Assembly: GCF_024227435.1 (NCBI RefSeq)
Contig: NZ_CP100445.1
Location: forward strand, 372,001-436,000
Length of the DNA: 64,000 bases
Direction: 5' to 3'
Source of the DNA: Natrinema caseinilyticum
Lineage (GTDB): Archaea > Halobacteriota > Halobacteria > Halobacteriales > Natrialbaceae
Shown here: positions 18,317-26,459 of the stretch, one piece after another
How the letters are laid out: each line of letters begins with the position of its first letter
Position numbering within the stretch: position 1 is the stretch's first letter
Notes under the pieces: model-generated
The model's database searches: none
What the model was told of the DNA's origin: nothing
The model's input: only the letters and a program-made list of their open reading frames with translations
Program-made: the position numbers and the translations under genes

Positions 18317-18433
18317 ACCTCGAGTGCTCACTCGGGCCGCTTAAACGCTTGCAGCATCGATCGGTCGCGAGACGTCAGCCGGTGGGTCTCCCGCCCGACT
18401 TTTTCACGGTGCCGTCCGAAGAACACTGCGACG

Positions 18434-19423
18434 ATGCTGCCAGTCGGAGACGTCGTTTCGCTCGTCGTCGGCCTCCTCGCTCTGTGGATCGGTGCCAGAT
18501 CGCTCGTGACCGGCGCGTCCGCACTCGCCAGCGCCGCCGGCGTCTCCGCGCTCGTCATCGGCCTCACCGTGGTCGCGTTCGGAACGTCGTCCCCGGAGGC
18601 CGTGGTGTCCACCGAAGCGGCGCTCGAGGGGCGAGGCGATATCGCGGTCGGAAACGTCATCGGTTCGAATCTGTTCAACATCGCCGTTACCCTCGGCGTC
18701 GTCGCCATCCTCTCACCGTTTCGCGTCTCGCAGACGTTGATTCGGCGGGATGCATTCGCGATGGCGGTTTCGACGGTCGTCGCGGCCGGCGTCCTCGCGA
18801 ACGGAACCGCCTCGCGACTCGAGGGCGCGATCCTCGTCGCGCTGTTGGTCGGATATTTCGGCGTGCTCGGTGCCGCAATTCGGGCCTCGAGCGACACGGA
18901 AACGCCGCCCCTCGCGAGCGCGGAGGTGGATCGGCCACCCCGCGGGGGACCGCCCGACGAACACGCCGGAGCCGAACTCCGTCCCGGCCGCGAGACGGTC
19001 CGCGTCCTCGTCGGACTCGCGCTCCTCGTCGTGGGTGGGCGAGTGGTGATCGATTCGGCTGTCGGGGTCGCCACGGCCGTCGGCGTCTCGGAGTGGGTGA
19101 TCGGTGCGACCGTCGTCGCGGCCGGTACCTCCCTGCCGGAATTCGTAACCTCGGTCGTGGCCGCTCGCGGGGACGACGTCGGTATCGCCGCGGGCAACGT
19201 CATCGGCTCGAACGTCTTCAACGTCCTCGGCGTGCTCGGTATCGCCGCGCTGGTCCGCCCGCTGGCCGTCGATCCGGCCGTCGTCATCGCGCTGGTCTGG
19301 CTCACCGTCCTGACCGCCTTCGCGACGGCGGTACTCGCGACGGGGAGACGGCTGACCCGCCTCGAGGGAATCGTCCTGGTCGCGCTCGGTGCGGGGTACT
19401 GGATCGTCAGTGCGGCGGTCTGA
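18434..19423 (+). CDS. Calcium/sodium antiporter (CaCA family, YrbG-like)
   Basis: The 329-residue membrane protein has about ten helices and exchanges Ca2+ for Na+ or H+. The two alpha-repeats that form the ion site are clear: GTSSPEAVVS with VGNVIGSNLFN in the first half and GTSLPEFVTS with AAGNVIGSNVFN in the second. A hydrophilic loop between the halves (about residues 155-195) is acidic and His-poor. The start at 18434 (MLPVGDVVSLVVG) gives the usual N-terminal helix; the longer frame from 18293 is not used. Confidence 0.9.
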   Translation: MLPVGDVVSLVVGLLALWIGARSLVTGASALASAAGVSALVIGLTVVAFGTSSPEAVVSTEAALEGRGDIAVGNVIGSNLFNIAVTLGVVAILSPFRVSQTLIRRDAFAMAVSTVVAAGVLANGTASRLEGAILVALLVGYFGVLGAAIRASSDTETPPLASAEVDRPPRGGPPDEHAGAELRPGRETVRVLVGLALLVVGGRVVIDSAVGVATAVGVSEWVIGATVVAAGTSLPEFVTSVVAARGDDVGIAAGNVIGSNVFNVLGVLGIAALVRPLAVDPAVVIALVWLTVLTAFATAVLATGRRLTRLEGIVLVALGAGYWIVSAAV

Positions 19424-19525
19424 CTCGAGAATCCGCCCATCGTCGGACGTCCGTCGGCGGTCGGGCGCGTCCGGTGACGTGAGTGTTAGCGAGACCCTTT
19501 GTGTCCGGGATTCGTTACCGCTCGT

Positions 19526-20593
19526 ATGAACATGCTCGTCGACGGCGAGTGGCGAACCGACGCGTCGGAGTCGACCGGCGACGACGGTTCGTTCGTCCGT
19601 CAAGAGACGACGTTCCGAGATGCGGTCAGGGACGAACCCGACGCTCGGTTCCGGCCGGACGCGGGTCGGTACCGTCTTTACGTTTCATACGCGTGCCCGT
19701 GGGCCCACCGGACCCTCGTGATGCGGTCGTTGAAAGGGCTCGAGGATGCGATTCCGGTCTCGGTCGTCGACCCGTACCGCGACGAGGACGGCTGGCAGTT
19801 CACGCCCGAGAAAGCCGGGTGTACGCGCGATCACGAACACGACTCGGACTATCTCCGAGAACTGTACGTCCGCGCGGACCCGGACGTGACGTGCCGCGTG
19901 ACGGTGCCGGTCCTCTGGGACACGGAGACGGACACCATCGTCAACAACGAGTCCGAAGAGATCATGCGAATGCTGGACACCGAGTTCGACGGGGTCCCCG
20001 AGAGCGAAGCGAGTGAGGGCTCGTCAGTCGAGCGAACCGAGTCTGACGGTGTCGCGACGCGGGACGTGGACCTCTACCCTGACGGCTACCAGGACGACGT
20101 CGACCGGATCATCGACGAGATCTACGACCCGATCAACGACGGCGTCTATCGCGCCGGTTTCGCGACGGAACAGGCCCCCTACGACGAGGCGGTCGAGGAC
20201 CTCTTTTCGGCGCTCGATCGCTGGGACGCGGTGCTCGCCGACCGACGATACCTCGCGGGCGATCGATTGACGGAGGCCGATATCGCGATGTTTACGACGC
20301 TCGTCCGGTTCGACAACGTCTATCACACCCACTTCATGTGTAACGTCCAGTACGTCCGTGAGTACGACAACCTCTGGCCGTACCTCCGCGATCTGTATCA
20401 GACGCCGGGCGTCGCCGAGACGGTCGACATGAGCCACATCAAAGAGCACTACTACACGACGCACCCGGACGTGAATCCAAACCGAATCGTGGCTCGAGGA
20501 CCGGACCCGAACTTCGAGGCGCCCCACGACCGAGACGAACTCCCGGGCGGACCGCCGTCCGATCTCGTTGCGACCGGCTTCGCCGACGACTGA
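19526..20593 (+). CDS. Glutathionyl-hydroquinone reductase-like GST (Xi class)
   Basis: The 355-residue protein matches the YqjG/ECM4 family. The active-site motif CPWA (Cys57) lies in YVSYACPWAHRT, the segment VPVLWDTETDTIVNNESEEIMRM holds the GSH-binding Ser region, and the C-terminal all-helical domain contains EADIAMFTTLVRFD. Bacterial relatives reduce glutathionyl-hydroquinones. Haloarchaea lack glutathione, so the physiological thiol is probably gamma-glutamylcysteine; this is inference. The start at 19526 is the family's usual N-terminus. Confidence 0.87.
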   Translation: MNMLVDGEWRTDASESTGDDGSFVRQETTFRDAVRDEPDARFRPDAGRYRLYVSYACPWAHRTLVMRSLKGLEDAIPVSVVDPYRDEDGWQFTPEKAGCTRDHEHDSDYLRELYVRADPDVTCRVTVPVLWDTETDTIVNNESEEIMRMLDTEFDGVPESEASEGSSVERTESDGVATRDVDLYPDGYQDDVDRIIDEIYDPINDGVYRAGFATEQAPYDEAVEDLFSALDRWDAVLADRRYLAGDRLTEADIAMFTTLVRFDNVYHTHFMCNVQYVREYDNLWPYLRDLYQTPGVAETVDMSHIKEHYYTTHPDVNPNRIVARGPDPNFEAPHDRDELPGGPPSDLVATGFADD

Positions 20594-20602
20594 CGGCCGG
20601 TT

Positions 20603-20824
20603 TCAGGACCCGCTCGGCGGACGGCCGGATTCTCGGCGCCAGTCCGCGAAGCTGTTTTCGATATCTTCGCTCGAAACGAAGGCTTTCCAGAGGATCCACG
20701 CGAGCGCGATGACCGGGAGCAGCGGCAAGAGAATAATGACGAGGATCGCGGCCATCACGTACCCGAACAGGGACATCTGCGTATTCGGTCCGTAACCCGT
20801 CGACTCGGACACCTTGGTTGACAT
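20603..20824 (-). CDS. Small membrane protein (DUF7535-like)
   Basis: The 73-residue protein has one long hydrophobic helix (about residues 19-48, MSLFGYVMAAILVIILLPLL...), a short acidic region (SSEDIENSFADWR) and a polar tail. It resembles a widespread haloarchaeal single-helix family. The start at 20824 (MSTKVSESTG) is preferred over an upstream in-frame start. It ends 9 bases from the convergent GST-like gene. Confidence 0.65.
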   Translation of the reverse strand: MSTKVSESTGYGPNTQMSLFGYVMAAILVIILLPLLPVIALAWILWKAFVSSEDIENSFADWRRESGRPPSGS

Positions 20825-20954
20825 GTACGGTGGTACGAACGTGTCGCTATTCCGTCTTTCGACTCTGCGGGTCGCCAACGCGCCCGAGCGGGGCCAGTCG
20901 GGCGGTCGACGCGCGGACCCGCACCGACACTCACGGCCGTCGAGCGACCGTCTC

Positions 20955-21758
20955 TCACGTCGTCTCGAGCCCCTCGCGACCGCTCGACTCGTCGCTCAGT
21001 ACGGCCTCGGAATCGTCCTGCGGGCGGTACCCGAGCGTCTGCATCGTCTCGGCCAGCGAAAGGAACCGTTCGGAATTGTCCGAGATTCCGTGGGCGATCA
21101 GCGGCGAGTCCTCGAGCGTGGCCGTCGCGGCCGCGTCGAGCACCCGCCGGCAGTCGCCGGGGCTGAGCCACATCGCGCGGGCGTAGCGCTCGCCGACACC
21201 GTCACGGTCTCGACACTCCTGGCGGAGTTCGTCCCGCGTGAGGAGCCAGCCGATACGCAGATTCACCACGTCGAACCCGTGTCGCTTCGCGTAGTACGAT
21301 CCCATCGCTTCGCCGAAGACTTTCGTAACGCCGTAGAAGGTGTCCGGATCCGCCCGCCCGTCCGGGCGAACGATCGCTGGGGTGGCGACCGTCGACTCGG
21401 GCCTGACCACCGAGACCGTGTTGCTCATGTTGACCGCGTGGTTGGAACTCGAAAAGACGACCCGCTCCAGGTCGTTCTCGACTGCGGCTTCGAAGGCGTT
21501 GTAGAGGCCGTCCACGTTCGGTCCGCGCAGTTCGTCCCACGCGGCTCGCGGGGAGGGGTTCGCGGCGAGGTGAATCAATACGTCCTGGCCTTCGAGGGCG
21601 TCGGCGAACGCTTCTCGATCGGTGATCTCGAGCGGCGTGGTGTCCAGTTCGTCGGTCGGACTGTGGGAGAACAACGTCAACTCGTGGTCGTCGGGGAACG
21701 CGTCGATGGCTTCGCTGCCGACGTTCCCCGCCGCGCCGGTGATAGCGATACGCGTCAT
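20955..21758 (-). CDS. NAD-dependent epimerase/dehydratase family, similar to glucose-6-phosphate/uronate dehydrogenases
   Basis: The 267-residue extended SDR has GAAGNVGS (about residues 8-15), HLAANPSPRAAW, FSSSNHAVN and YGVTKVFGE with the YxxxK pair. The late AMWLSPGDC and HGISDN blocks match what I recall of the Haloferax volcanii NAD-dependent glucose-6-phosphate dehydrogenase and of uronate dehydrogenases. Oxidation of a sugar phosphate or sugar acid is therefore likely, but the substrate cannot be fixed from sequence. It is divergent from the ferredoxin gene. Confidence 0.83.
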   Translation of the reverse strand: MTRIAITGAAGNVGSEAIDAFPDDHELTLFSHSPTDELDTTPLEITDREAFADALEGQDVLIHLAANPSPRAAWDELRGPNVDGLYNAFEAAVENDLERVVFSSSNHAVNMSNTVSVVRPESTVATPAIVRPDGRADPDTFYGVTKVFGEAMGSYYAKRHGFDVVNLRIGWLLTRDELRQECRDRDGVGERYARAMWLSPGDCRRVLDAAATATLEDSPLIAHGISDNSERFLSLAETMQTLGYRPQDDSEAVLSDESSGREGLETT

Positions 21759-21887
21759 ACGAAACGAACACCGACGCCGCTGAAATAGGCCGACCCAGCG
21801 CGTTCCGGTCGCGGGGTCCAGTCCGACACGCCGTCGTCGGACCGGGTCGACCGGAGCGTTTTTTCTCGATCAGCCCTACGTTTATCC

Positions 21888-22262
21888 GTGAGTTCCACCA
21901 CGACGTGGTCTGTCGAACTGCTGGTCCCCGAGGACGCCGATCTGGATGCCGCCGGCGAATCGCGGACGATCGAGGTCGGCGAAGACGAGTCGATTCTCGC
22001 GGCGGCTCGGGCCGCGGGCCTCTGGCTGTCCGCGGACTGCCAGCAGGGGTGGTGTGTTACCTGCGGCGCGAAACTGCGCTCCGGCGAGGTGGACCACAGT
22101 CGGGCCAAGCGGTATTATCCGGAAGACGAGGAGGCGGGATTCGTCCTCACTTGCGTCGCCCGACCCCGTTCGGACTGCGTCATCGAGGTCGAACAGTACG
22201 ACGAACTGCTTCGACATCGCGCCGACCACGACCGACCGCCCGGACGATCGAAGTTCGGATAG
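21888..22262 (+). CDS. 2Fe-2S ferredoxin
   Basis: The 124-residue plant-type ferredoxin has cluster ligands in CQQGWCVTC with a further Cys in VLTCVARP. The haloarchaeal acidic insertion near the N-terminus is reduced here compared with the main ferredoxins. It carries electrons to an unknown partner. The start is a GTG at 21888, with no better ATG in frame. The DCC thiol protein lies 89 bases downstream on the same strand, so the two may be co-transcribed. Confidence 0.88.
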   Translation: MSSTTTWSVELLVPEDADLDAAGESRTIEVGEDESILAAARAAGLWLSADCQQGWCVTCGAKLRSGEVDHSRAKRYYPEDEEAGFVLTCVARPRSDCVIEVEQYDELLRHRADHDRPPGRSKFG

Positions 22263-22351
22263 GTGCGAGCACCACACCGGCGAGACCGACCACCGGTACC
22301 CGCTCGCCGAACGCGCCGAACGTTTTCCCGATCGCTGTCGTACGATCGGCC

Positions 22352-22810
22352 ATGACGGAGCCGACCGCACCGCAGGCACCGCAGTTTACCGGCGTTTTGC
22401 TCTACGATGGGGACTGTCCGTTCTGCTCGGCCGCCTCGACGGCGATGCGGCAACTCGAGCGGGTGGGCATCGTTCCGTGGGACGATCCGGCCGCACAGGA
22501 CTTTCTCGAGGCCCAGTTCGGTTCGGTCCCGTTCGCACTCTTTTTCGCCGATATCGAGGCCGAGACGGTCTGGGCCGGTCGAGCCGCCGCCACCGAACTG
22601 TGTGATCGGGCCGGAATGCCGGTTCTGGTTCGGGATATCGTCGACGAGCGATACGAACGGTTCGCGGACGCCATCCGGTTCGTCTCAGGCGCCGACCGCG
22701 AGGTCGATCCGTACCACGACGCCTATCCGCTGACCGACGACGCCGCGGCGCTGTTCGACGAGGTGGCGGCGGCGAGCAACCGGACGCACGTGCCGCTAGA
22801 CTCGCGGTGA
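22352..22810 (+). CDS. DCC family thiol-disulfide protein (DUF393)
   Basis: The 152-residue thioredoxin-like protein has the defining YDGDCPFC motif (Cys22 and Cys25). A predicted role is thiol-disulfide exchange. DCC proteins often neighbour or fuse to HTTM membrane proteins, and an HTTM gene lies 3.6 kb downstream here. It ends one base before the convergent DyP-like gene. The start ATG at 22352 is chosen over the long overlapping frame that begins in the ferredoxin gene. Confidence 0.88.
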   Translation: MTEPTAPQAPQFTGVLLYDGDCPFCSAASTAMRQLERVGIVPWDDPAAQDFLEAQFGSVPFALFFADIEAETVWAGRAAATELCDRAGMPVLVRDIVDERYERFADAIRFVSGADREVDPYHDAYPLTDDAAALFDEVAAASNRTHVPLDSR

Positions 22811-22811
22811 G

Positions 22812-24095
22812 TCACGCCGGATTCGGTGCGGGCAAGGCACGGAGCCCGCGCGGCGGAACGAGGTAGTTCGCGCGGGAACGAACGGTGAGATACTGCAGGA
22901 TACCACTGTTCGACCGCATGACGGAGAGGTCGGACCCTGTCATCGCTTCGCGCGTCTTCACGAAATCCGCGATCGAGCGCTGCAGCGAGAGGAAGTGCGT
23001 GGCCGCCGTGTCGTCGTCGGTCGAGTCGAAGTCCCGTCGAAGGACGATCGGTTCGCCGTCCTCTCGAGCGCGCGCGGCCTTCTGAGCGTGGCCGACCGTG
23101 CCCTCGTGCTGGGCGACCTCGGCCGCGCTCTCCGGAACGTCGGTGATCCCGCTCGAGTCGCCGAGGTTGTGACCGGCTCCCTCGACCAGGTCGTCCGCGG
23201 CGTGAGACGGCGAGAACATCTTGGCGACGCGCTGGGTGCGGCTGTCTTGCTCGTACCACTGACGGAGGTTGAGCTGAATATTCGAGAGGTGAATCGTCGT
23301 CCCGCCGCCGAACGGCCCGTCCTGAATCGTCACGCGATCCTCGGTCGCCTGATTCTGCCTGAACCCGGATTTGAATCCCATGAACATCGGTGCATCTTCC
23401 GGGACGGGTTCGCTCTCCGGAATGCCACTGACGCCGGACTGGCGCGCTGCCGGGAGGCCACGTCCGATGAATCCCGTCCGTCGGTCCGCGACGTCGAAAA
23501 TTCCGTCGATCGTCCCCTCGACATCGAGGCCGTTTAGTTGCTCGAGCTTCCCTTTCAGGGCTTCCTCGGCGCTCAGCGTGACGTGACCGTAGTCGCTGGC
23601 CAGGTGAACGAGCGCGTCGTACTCGTCGATCGCGATCGCGGAATCCTCGATCGGTGCGAGCGCGCGCGGTTCGGGCAGGTCGACCTCGTCGGGGAGGGCT
23701 GCGTCGAACCGGTCGAAGTACGCCGGGCTGTAGCCGATTACGGACGCCAGGCCCTCGTTACCCCGCTTGTACGCCTTCTCGAGCGTCCGGAACGCGGACT
23801 CGAGTCGGTCGCGCTCCTCGGATGCATCGGCGGGGCCGTCCCCGATGTAGTCGAGGCCGAGCAGGAGGTGGTGTTCGGGCGGTCGCACGTTTCCGTCCTC
23901 GTCGGTCGAGAGAAATTCGTTCCAGGCGTGCTGGCGTCGGGGGAGGTCGTCCGGAGCGAGGGTCGCCTGTGGCACGTCTTCGGTCTCCTCGCGCTGGAGG
24001 CACGCGGCGAGCGCGCTCGCACCGCCGATGGCGACGGCGCTGCGAACGAACCCGCGACGCGAGAGTCCGCGATCCGGTCCGTGCATGGACGTCAC
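22812..24095 (-). CDS. Tat-exported DyP-type peroxidase-like protein (DUF7405-like)
   Basis: The 427-residue protein starts with a twin-arginine signal (LSRRGFVRSAVAIGG) ending near a possible lipobox (SALAAC, Cys32). The C-terminal half follows the order of dye-decolourising peroxidases: GHAQKAARAR, where His336 aligns with the proximal haem ligand, then EPIVLRRDFDS and HFLSLQRSIADFV. The distal Asp/Arg motif of classical DyPs (GxxDG) is not evident. It is probably a haem protein attached outside the membrane, with peroxidase activity uncertain. Two possible starts (24095 and 24086) exist. Confidence 0.78.
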   Translation of the reverse strand: MTSMHGPDRGLSRRGFVRSAVAIGGASALAACLQREETEDVPQATLAPDDLPRRQHAWNEFLSTDEDGNVRPPEHHLLLGLDYIGDGPADASEERDRLESAFRTLEKAYKRGNEGLASVIGYSPAYFDRFDAALPDEVDLPEPRALAPIEDSAIAIDEYDALVHLASDYGHVTLSAEEALKGKLEQLNGLDVEGTIDGIFDVADRRTGFIGRGLPAARQSGVSGIPESEPVPEDAPMFMGFKSGFRQNQATEDRVTIQDGPFGGGTTIHLSNIQLNLRQWYEQDSRTQRVAKMFSPSHAADDLVEGAGHNLGDSSGITDVPESAAEVAQHEGTVGHAQKAARAREDGEPIVLRRDFDSTDDDTAATHFLSLQRSIADFVKTREAMTGSDLSVMRSNSGILQYLTVRSRANYLVPPRGLRALPAPNPA

Positions 24096-24251
24096 TGAGT
24101 GCCCGTCGCAGAAGGGGGTTGCGGTCCCGTCGCCTTCGATAATCCGTCCTCCCGAAACGGTCTACTCGGCGGTGTACCGTTCCGAAATGGATACATTCCA
24201 CGGGCGGCACGCAAACCTCTAAGTGGCGACTTATGGGAGTCATTCGGTGCG

Positions 24252-24911
24252 ATGTCCGAGGAAAAACCACACGCTGCAGGCAGTGTCGAAGCGGGTGACA
24301 CCAGCGAACGAGTCGGGATGGCGGTCCTTCGCGAACGTGGGCTCGAACCGGAGGAACTACGCGAGAAACTGATCGATGCGATCGGTGCCGAATTCACCAC
24401 CTATTACTACTACACGAACCTGCGGATGCACCTGGCCGGGCACGAAGACTACAAGGAAATAACCGAGGACGCACGCCTCGAGGACAGGGCGCACTTCGAA
24501 CTGGTCGCACCGAGAGTGTACGAACTCGGCGGCGCGCTGCCGAACGACATCCGGGACTTCGCCGACCGGGCGTCCTGTCCCGATGCCGAGGTTCCGACGC
24601 CGATGGACGACGAGGGCGGTTTCGACACCCACGACCTCGACGCGGAAAGCGTACTGGAGGTACTGCTCGAGGCCGAACGCTGTGCGATTCGAACGTGGTC
24701 GGAGGTCTGTGACATGACTCAGGGGGTCGACCCGCGGACGTACGACATGGCACAGCGAATCCTCCAGGAGGAAATCGAACACGAGGCCTGGTTCGTCGAA
24801 CTCCTCTCGATGGAGCGGGACGGCGAAATCAATCCCGCCGGTCACTTCATCCGGGGCGAGCCAGGTGACGCACCGCTGTCGACGAACCGCCGGTTCAACG
24901 ACAGCGCGTGA
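24252..24911 (+). CDS. DPSL/thioferritin-like diiron ferritin
   Basis: The 219-residue four-helix ferritin has likely diiron ligands Glu47 ([10 protein letters not shown]), Glu78/His81 (LEDRAHFE), Glu142 (EAERC) and Glu174/His177 (EEIEHEA). Cys109 and Cys144, near the metal site, match the dicysteine arrangement of archaeal DPSL or thioferritin proteins. It is expected to assemble into a cage that oxidises Fe2+ with peroxide, protecting DNA. It faces away from the DyP-like gene, which may also handle peroxide. The start at 24252 excludes a long upstream frame. Confidence 0.83.
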   Translation: MSEEKPHAAGSVEAGDTSERVGMAVLRERGLEPEELREKLIDAIGAEFTTYYYYTNLRMHLAGHEDYKEITEDARLEDRAHFELVAPRVYELGGALPNDIRDFADRASCPDAEVPTPMDDEGGFDTHDLDAESVLEVLLEAERCAIRTWSEVCDMTQGVDPRTYDMAQRILQEEIEHEAWFVELLSMERDGEINPAGHFIRGEPGDAPLSTNRRFNDSA

Positions 24912-25087
24912 ACTGTCCGGTCCCGGTCGCTTCGGCTTTCGGAACGTAACCGCCCGGGCCGGGAGACGTCGGATCGATCCCGTGAGCGACTCGATCCGCG
25001 ATCCCTCGACGTCGTTTGCGGCGGTCCGCCCGCCCGACCCGCCGTCGCACCGATACAGCCATAGAGTGGTATGGGCTACCAATAAGC

Positions 25088-25579
25088 ATGGAAGAGGTCG
25101 AAGTGTTCGTCGATATCGACGCGCCGCCGGCGGCCGTCTGGGACGCGCTCCGCTCGTTCGCGAGCTATCCCGAGTGGGACCCGATCGGCCGAACGATCGT
25201 CGGCGTCACAGTCGAAGACGGTACAGCTCGGGGACGCGATCTCTCTTTCGCACTCGGCAGTCGCCCCATTCGACCCGCGGTAGTGGCGATCGAACCGCAA
25301 CGGCGACTCGCCTGGCTCGATCGGCTGGTCGTGCCGTTCGCGTTCGATCGGTACCACGAATTCCACCTCGAGCCGATCGACGACGGTGAGCGATCCGACC
25401 GATCGGGGTCGGGCTCGCGGTCCACCGATGGCCGTCGCACGCGACTGCTCCAGCGCGAGACGGTTCGCGGTGCGCTCGTCCCGTTAGTCTTCGATCACGC
25501 TCGCGTCGAAGAATCGTTCGCGACGATGAACGACGCGATCGCGGCTCGAGCCGAACGGTCCGCGAGTGTCGCCGTCTGA
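25088..25579 (+). CDS. SRPBCC (START-like) domain protein
   Basis: The 163-residue protein begins VEVFVDIDAPPAAVWDALRSFASYPEWDP, the standard opening of the SRPBCC/polyketide cyclase fold, which encloses a hydrophobic ligand cavity. The middle has WLDRLVVPFAFDRYHEFHLEP and the end has the long helix EESFATMNDAIAARAE. An acidic/Ser-Gly insert with DRSGSGSRS lies in a loop. The ligand is unknown. The ATG at 25088 matches the family start. Confidence 0.82.
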   Translation: MEEVEVFVDIDAPPAAVWDALRSFASYPEWDPIGRTIVGVTVEDGTARGRDLSFALGSRPIRPAVVAIEPQRRLAWLDRLVVPFAFDRYHEFHLEPIDDGERSDRSGSGSRSTDGRRTRLLQRETVRGALVPLVFDHARVEESFATMNDAIAARAERSASVAV

Positions 25580-25620
25580 CCCTCGGCTGCGGGAACCGGC
25601 CGTCCGTTTCGCGAGCCGAC

Positions 25621-26280
25621 TCAGACCAACTCCGACAGTCCCGAGAGCGACTCGATTTCGTGTGCCGGTTCGGTCGGGAGCTCGTAGCCCACGCGGTGAT
25701 CACGACGGATGAACGCCGCGTCGACGCCGGCCGCGTCGGCCGCAGCGATGTCGACCCTGCTATCGCCCACGTACAGCGGATTCCCGACGCCGAGGTCCGC
25801 GAACGCCCGTTCGAGGTAGTACGGGGTCGGCTTCTTGCGTTCGATCCCCTCGAGCGTCGGTTCGCGGCCGTACCAGGCGTCGAACCCGCCGAGGTCGCAG
25901 TGTTCGACGATGTTCCCGATCGTCTCGTGTTGGTTGTTACTGACGATCGCGGTCGGGACTGACAGGGACTCGAGCGTCACGACGTCCTCGTAGTGTCGTT
26001 TCCGACCGGTCCGAAGTTCGGCGAGTTGAACCGCGATCGCCGCATCCTCGCGGGCGGTCCAGAGTTCTTCGGGACCGATGCCGTGATCGTCCGCGACACG
26101 GCGTAACGAGTGGACGTCGGGGCTCAACAGCGTCTCGACGTGATCTGTCGGCGGTTCGGTGACGCCGACGGCTTCGAAGGCCTCGTGCATCGCCTCGACC
26201 AGTACGTCCCGTTCCGTCGGCGTCGTCAACACGCCATCGTTGTCGAAGACGACCGCATCGTACGCCGTCCCGGTGCTCAT
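25621..26280 (-). CDS. HAD superfamily phosphatase
   Basis: The 219-residue hydrolase has motif I FDNDGVL (nucleophile Asp13, acid Asp15), motif II in IVSNNQHE, motif III Lys in ERKKPTP and motif IV GDSRVDIAAADAAG. The cap insertion after motif I is helical, as in phosphoglycolate phosphatase-like members. Substrate is unknown. The frame continues upstream to 26487, but MSTGTAYDAVVFDNDG at 26280 is the natural start. Confidence 0.87.
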   Translation of the reverse strand: MSTGTAYDAVVFDNDGVLTTPTERDVLVEAMHEAFEAVGVTEPPTDHVETLLSPDVHSLRRVADDHGIGPEELWTAREDAAIAVQLAELRTGRKRHYEDVVTLESLSVPTAIVSNNQHETIGNIVEHCDLGGFDAWYGREPTLEGIERKKPTPYYLERAFADLGVGNPLYVGDSRVDIAAADAAGVDAAFIRRDHRVGYELPTEPAHEIESLSGLSELV

Positions 26281-26459
26281 GTGTGTCGTCGTAGGGGACG
26301 GACGGATTTCGTTGTTTTCCCTCCGAACGATTTTCGGGTCGTTCCGCGCGGATCGCGTTCGGTTTCGAGACCGTCCGACCGTCGATTTTCGCCCCCACCG
26401 TGAGCAGAAAATACTTATACGGTTGTTGGAAACCCAGGATCGACGATACTGGTCCCACC

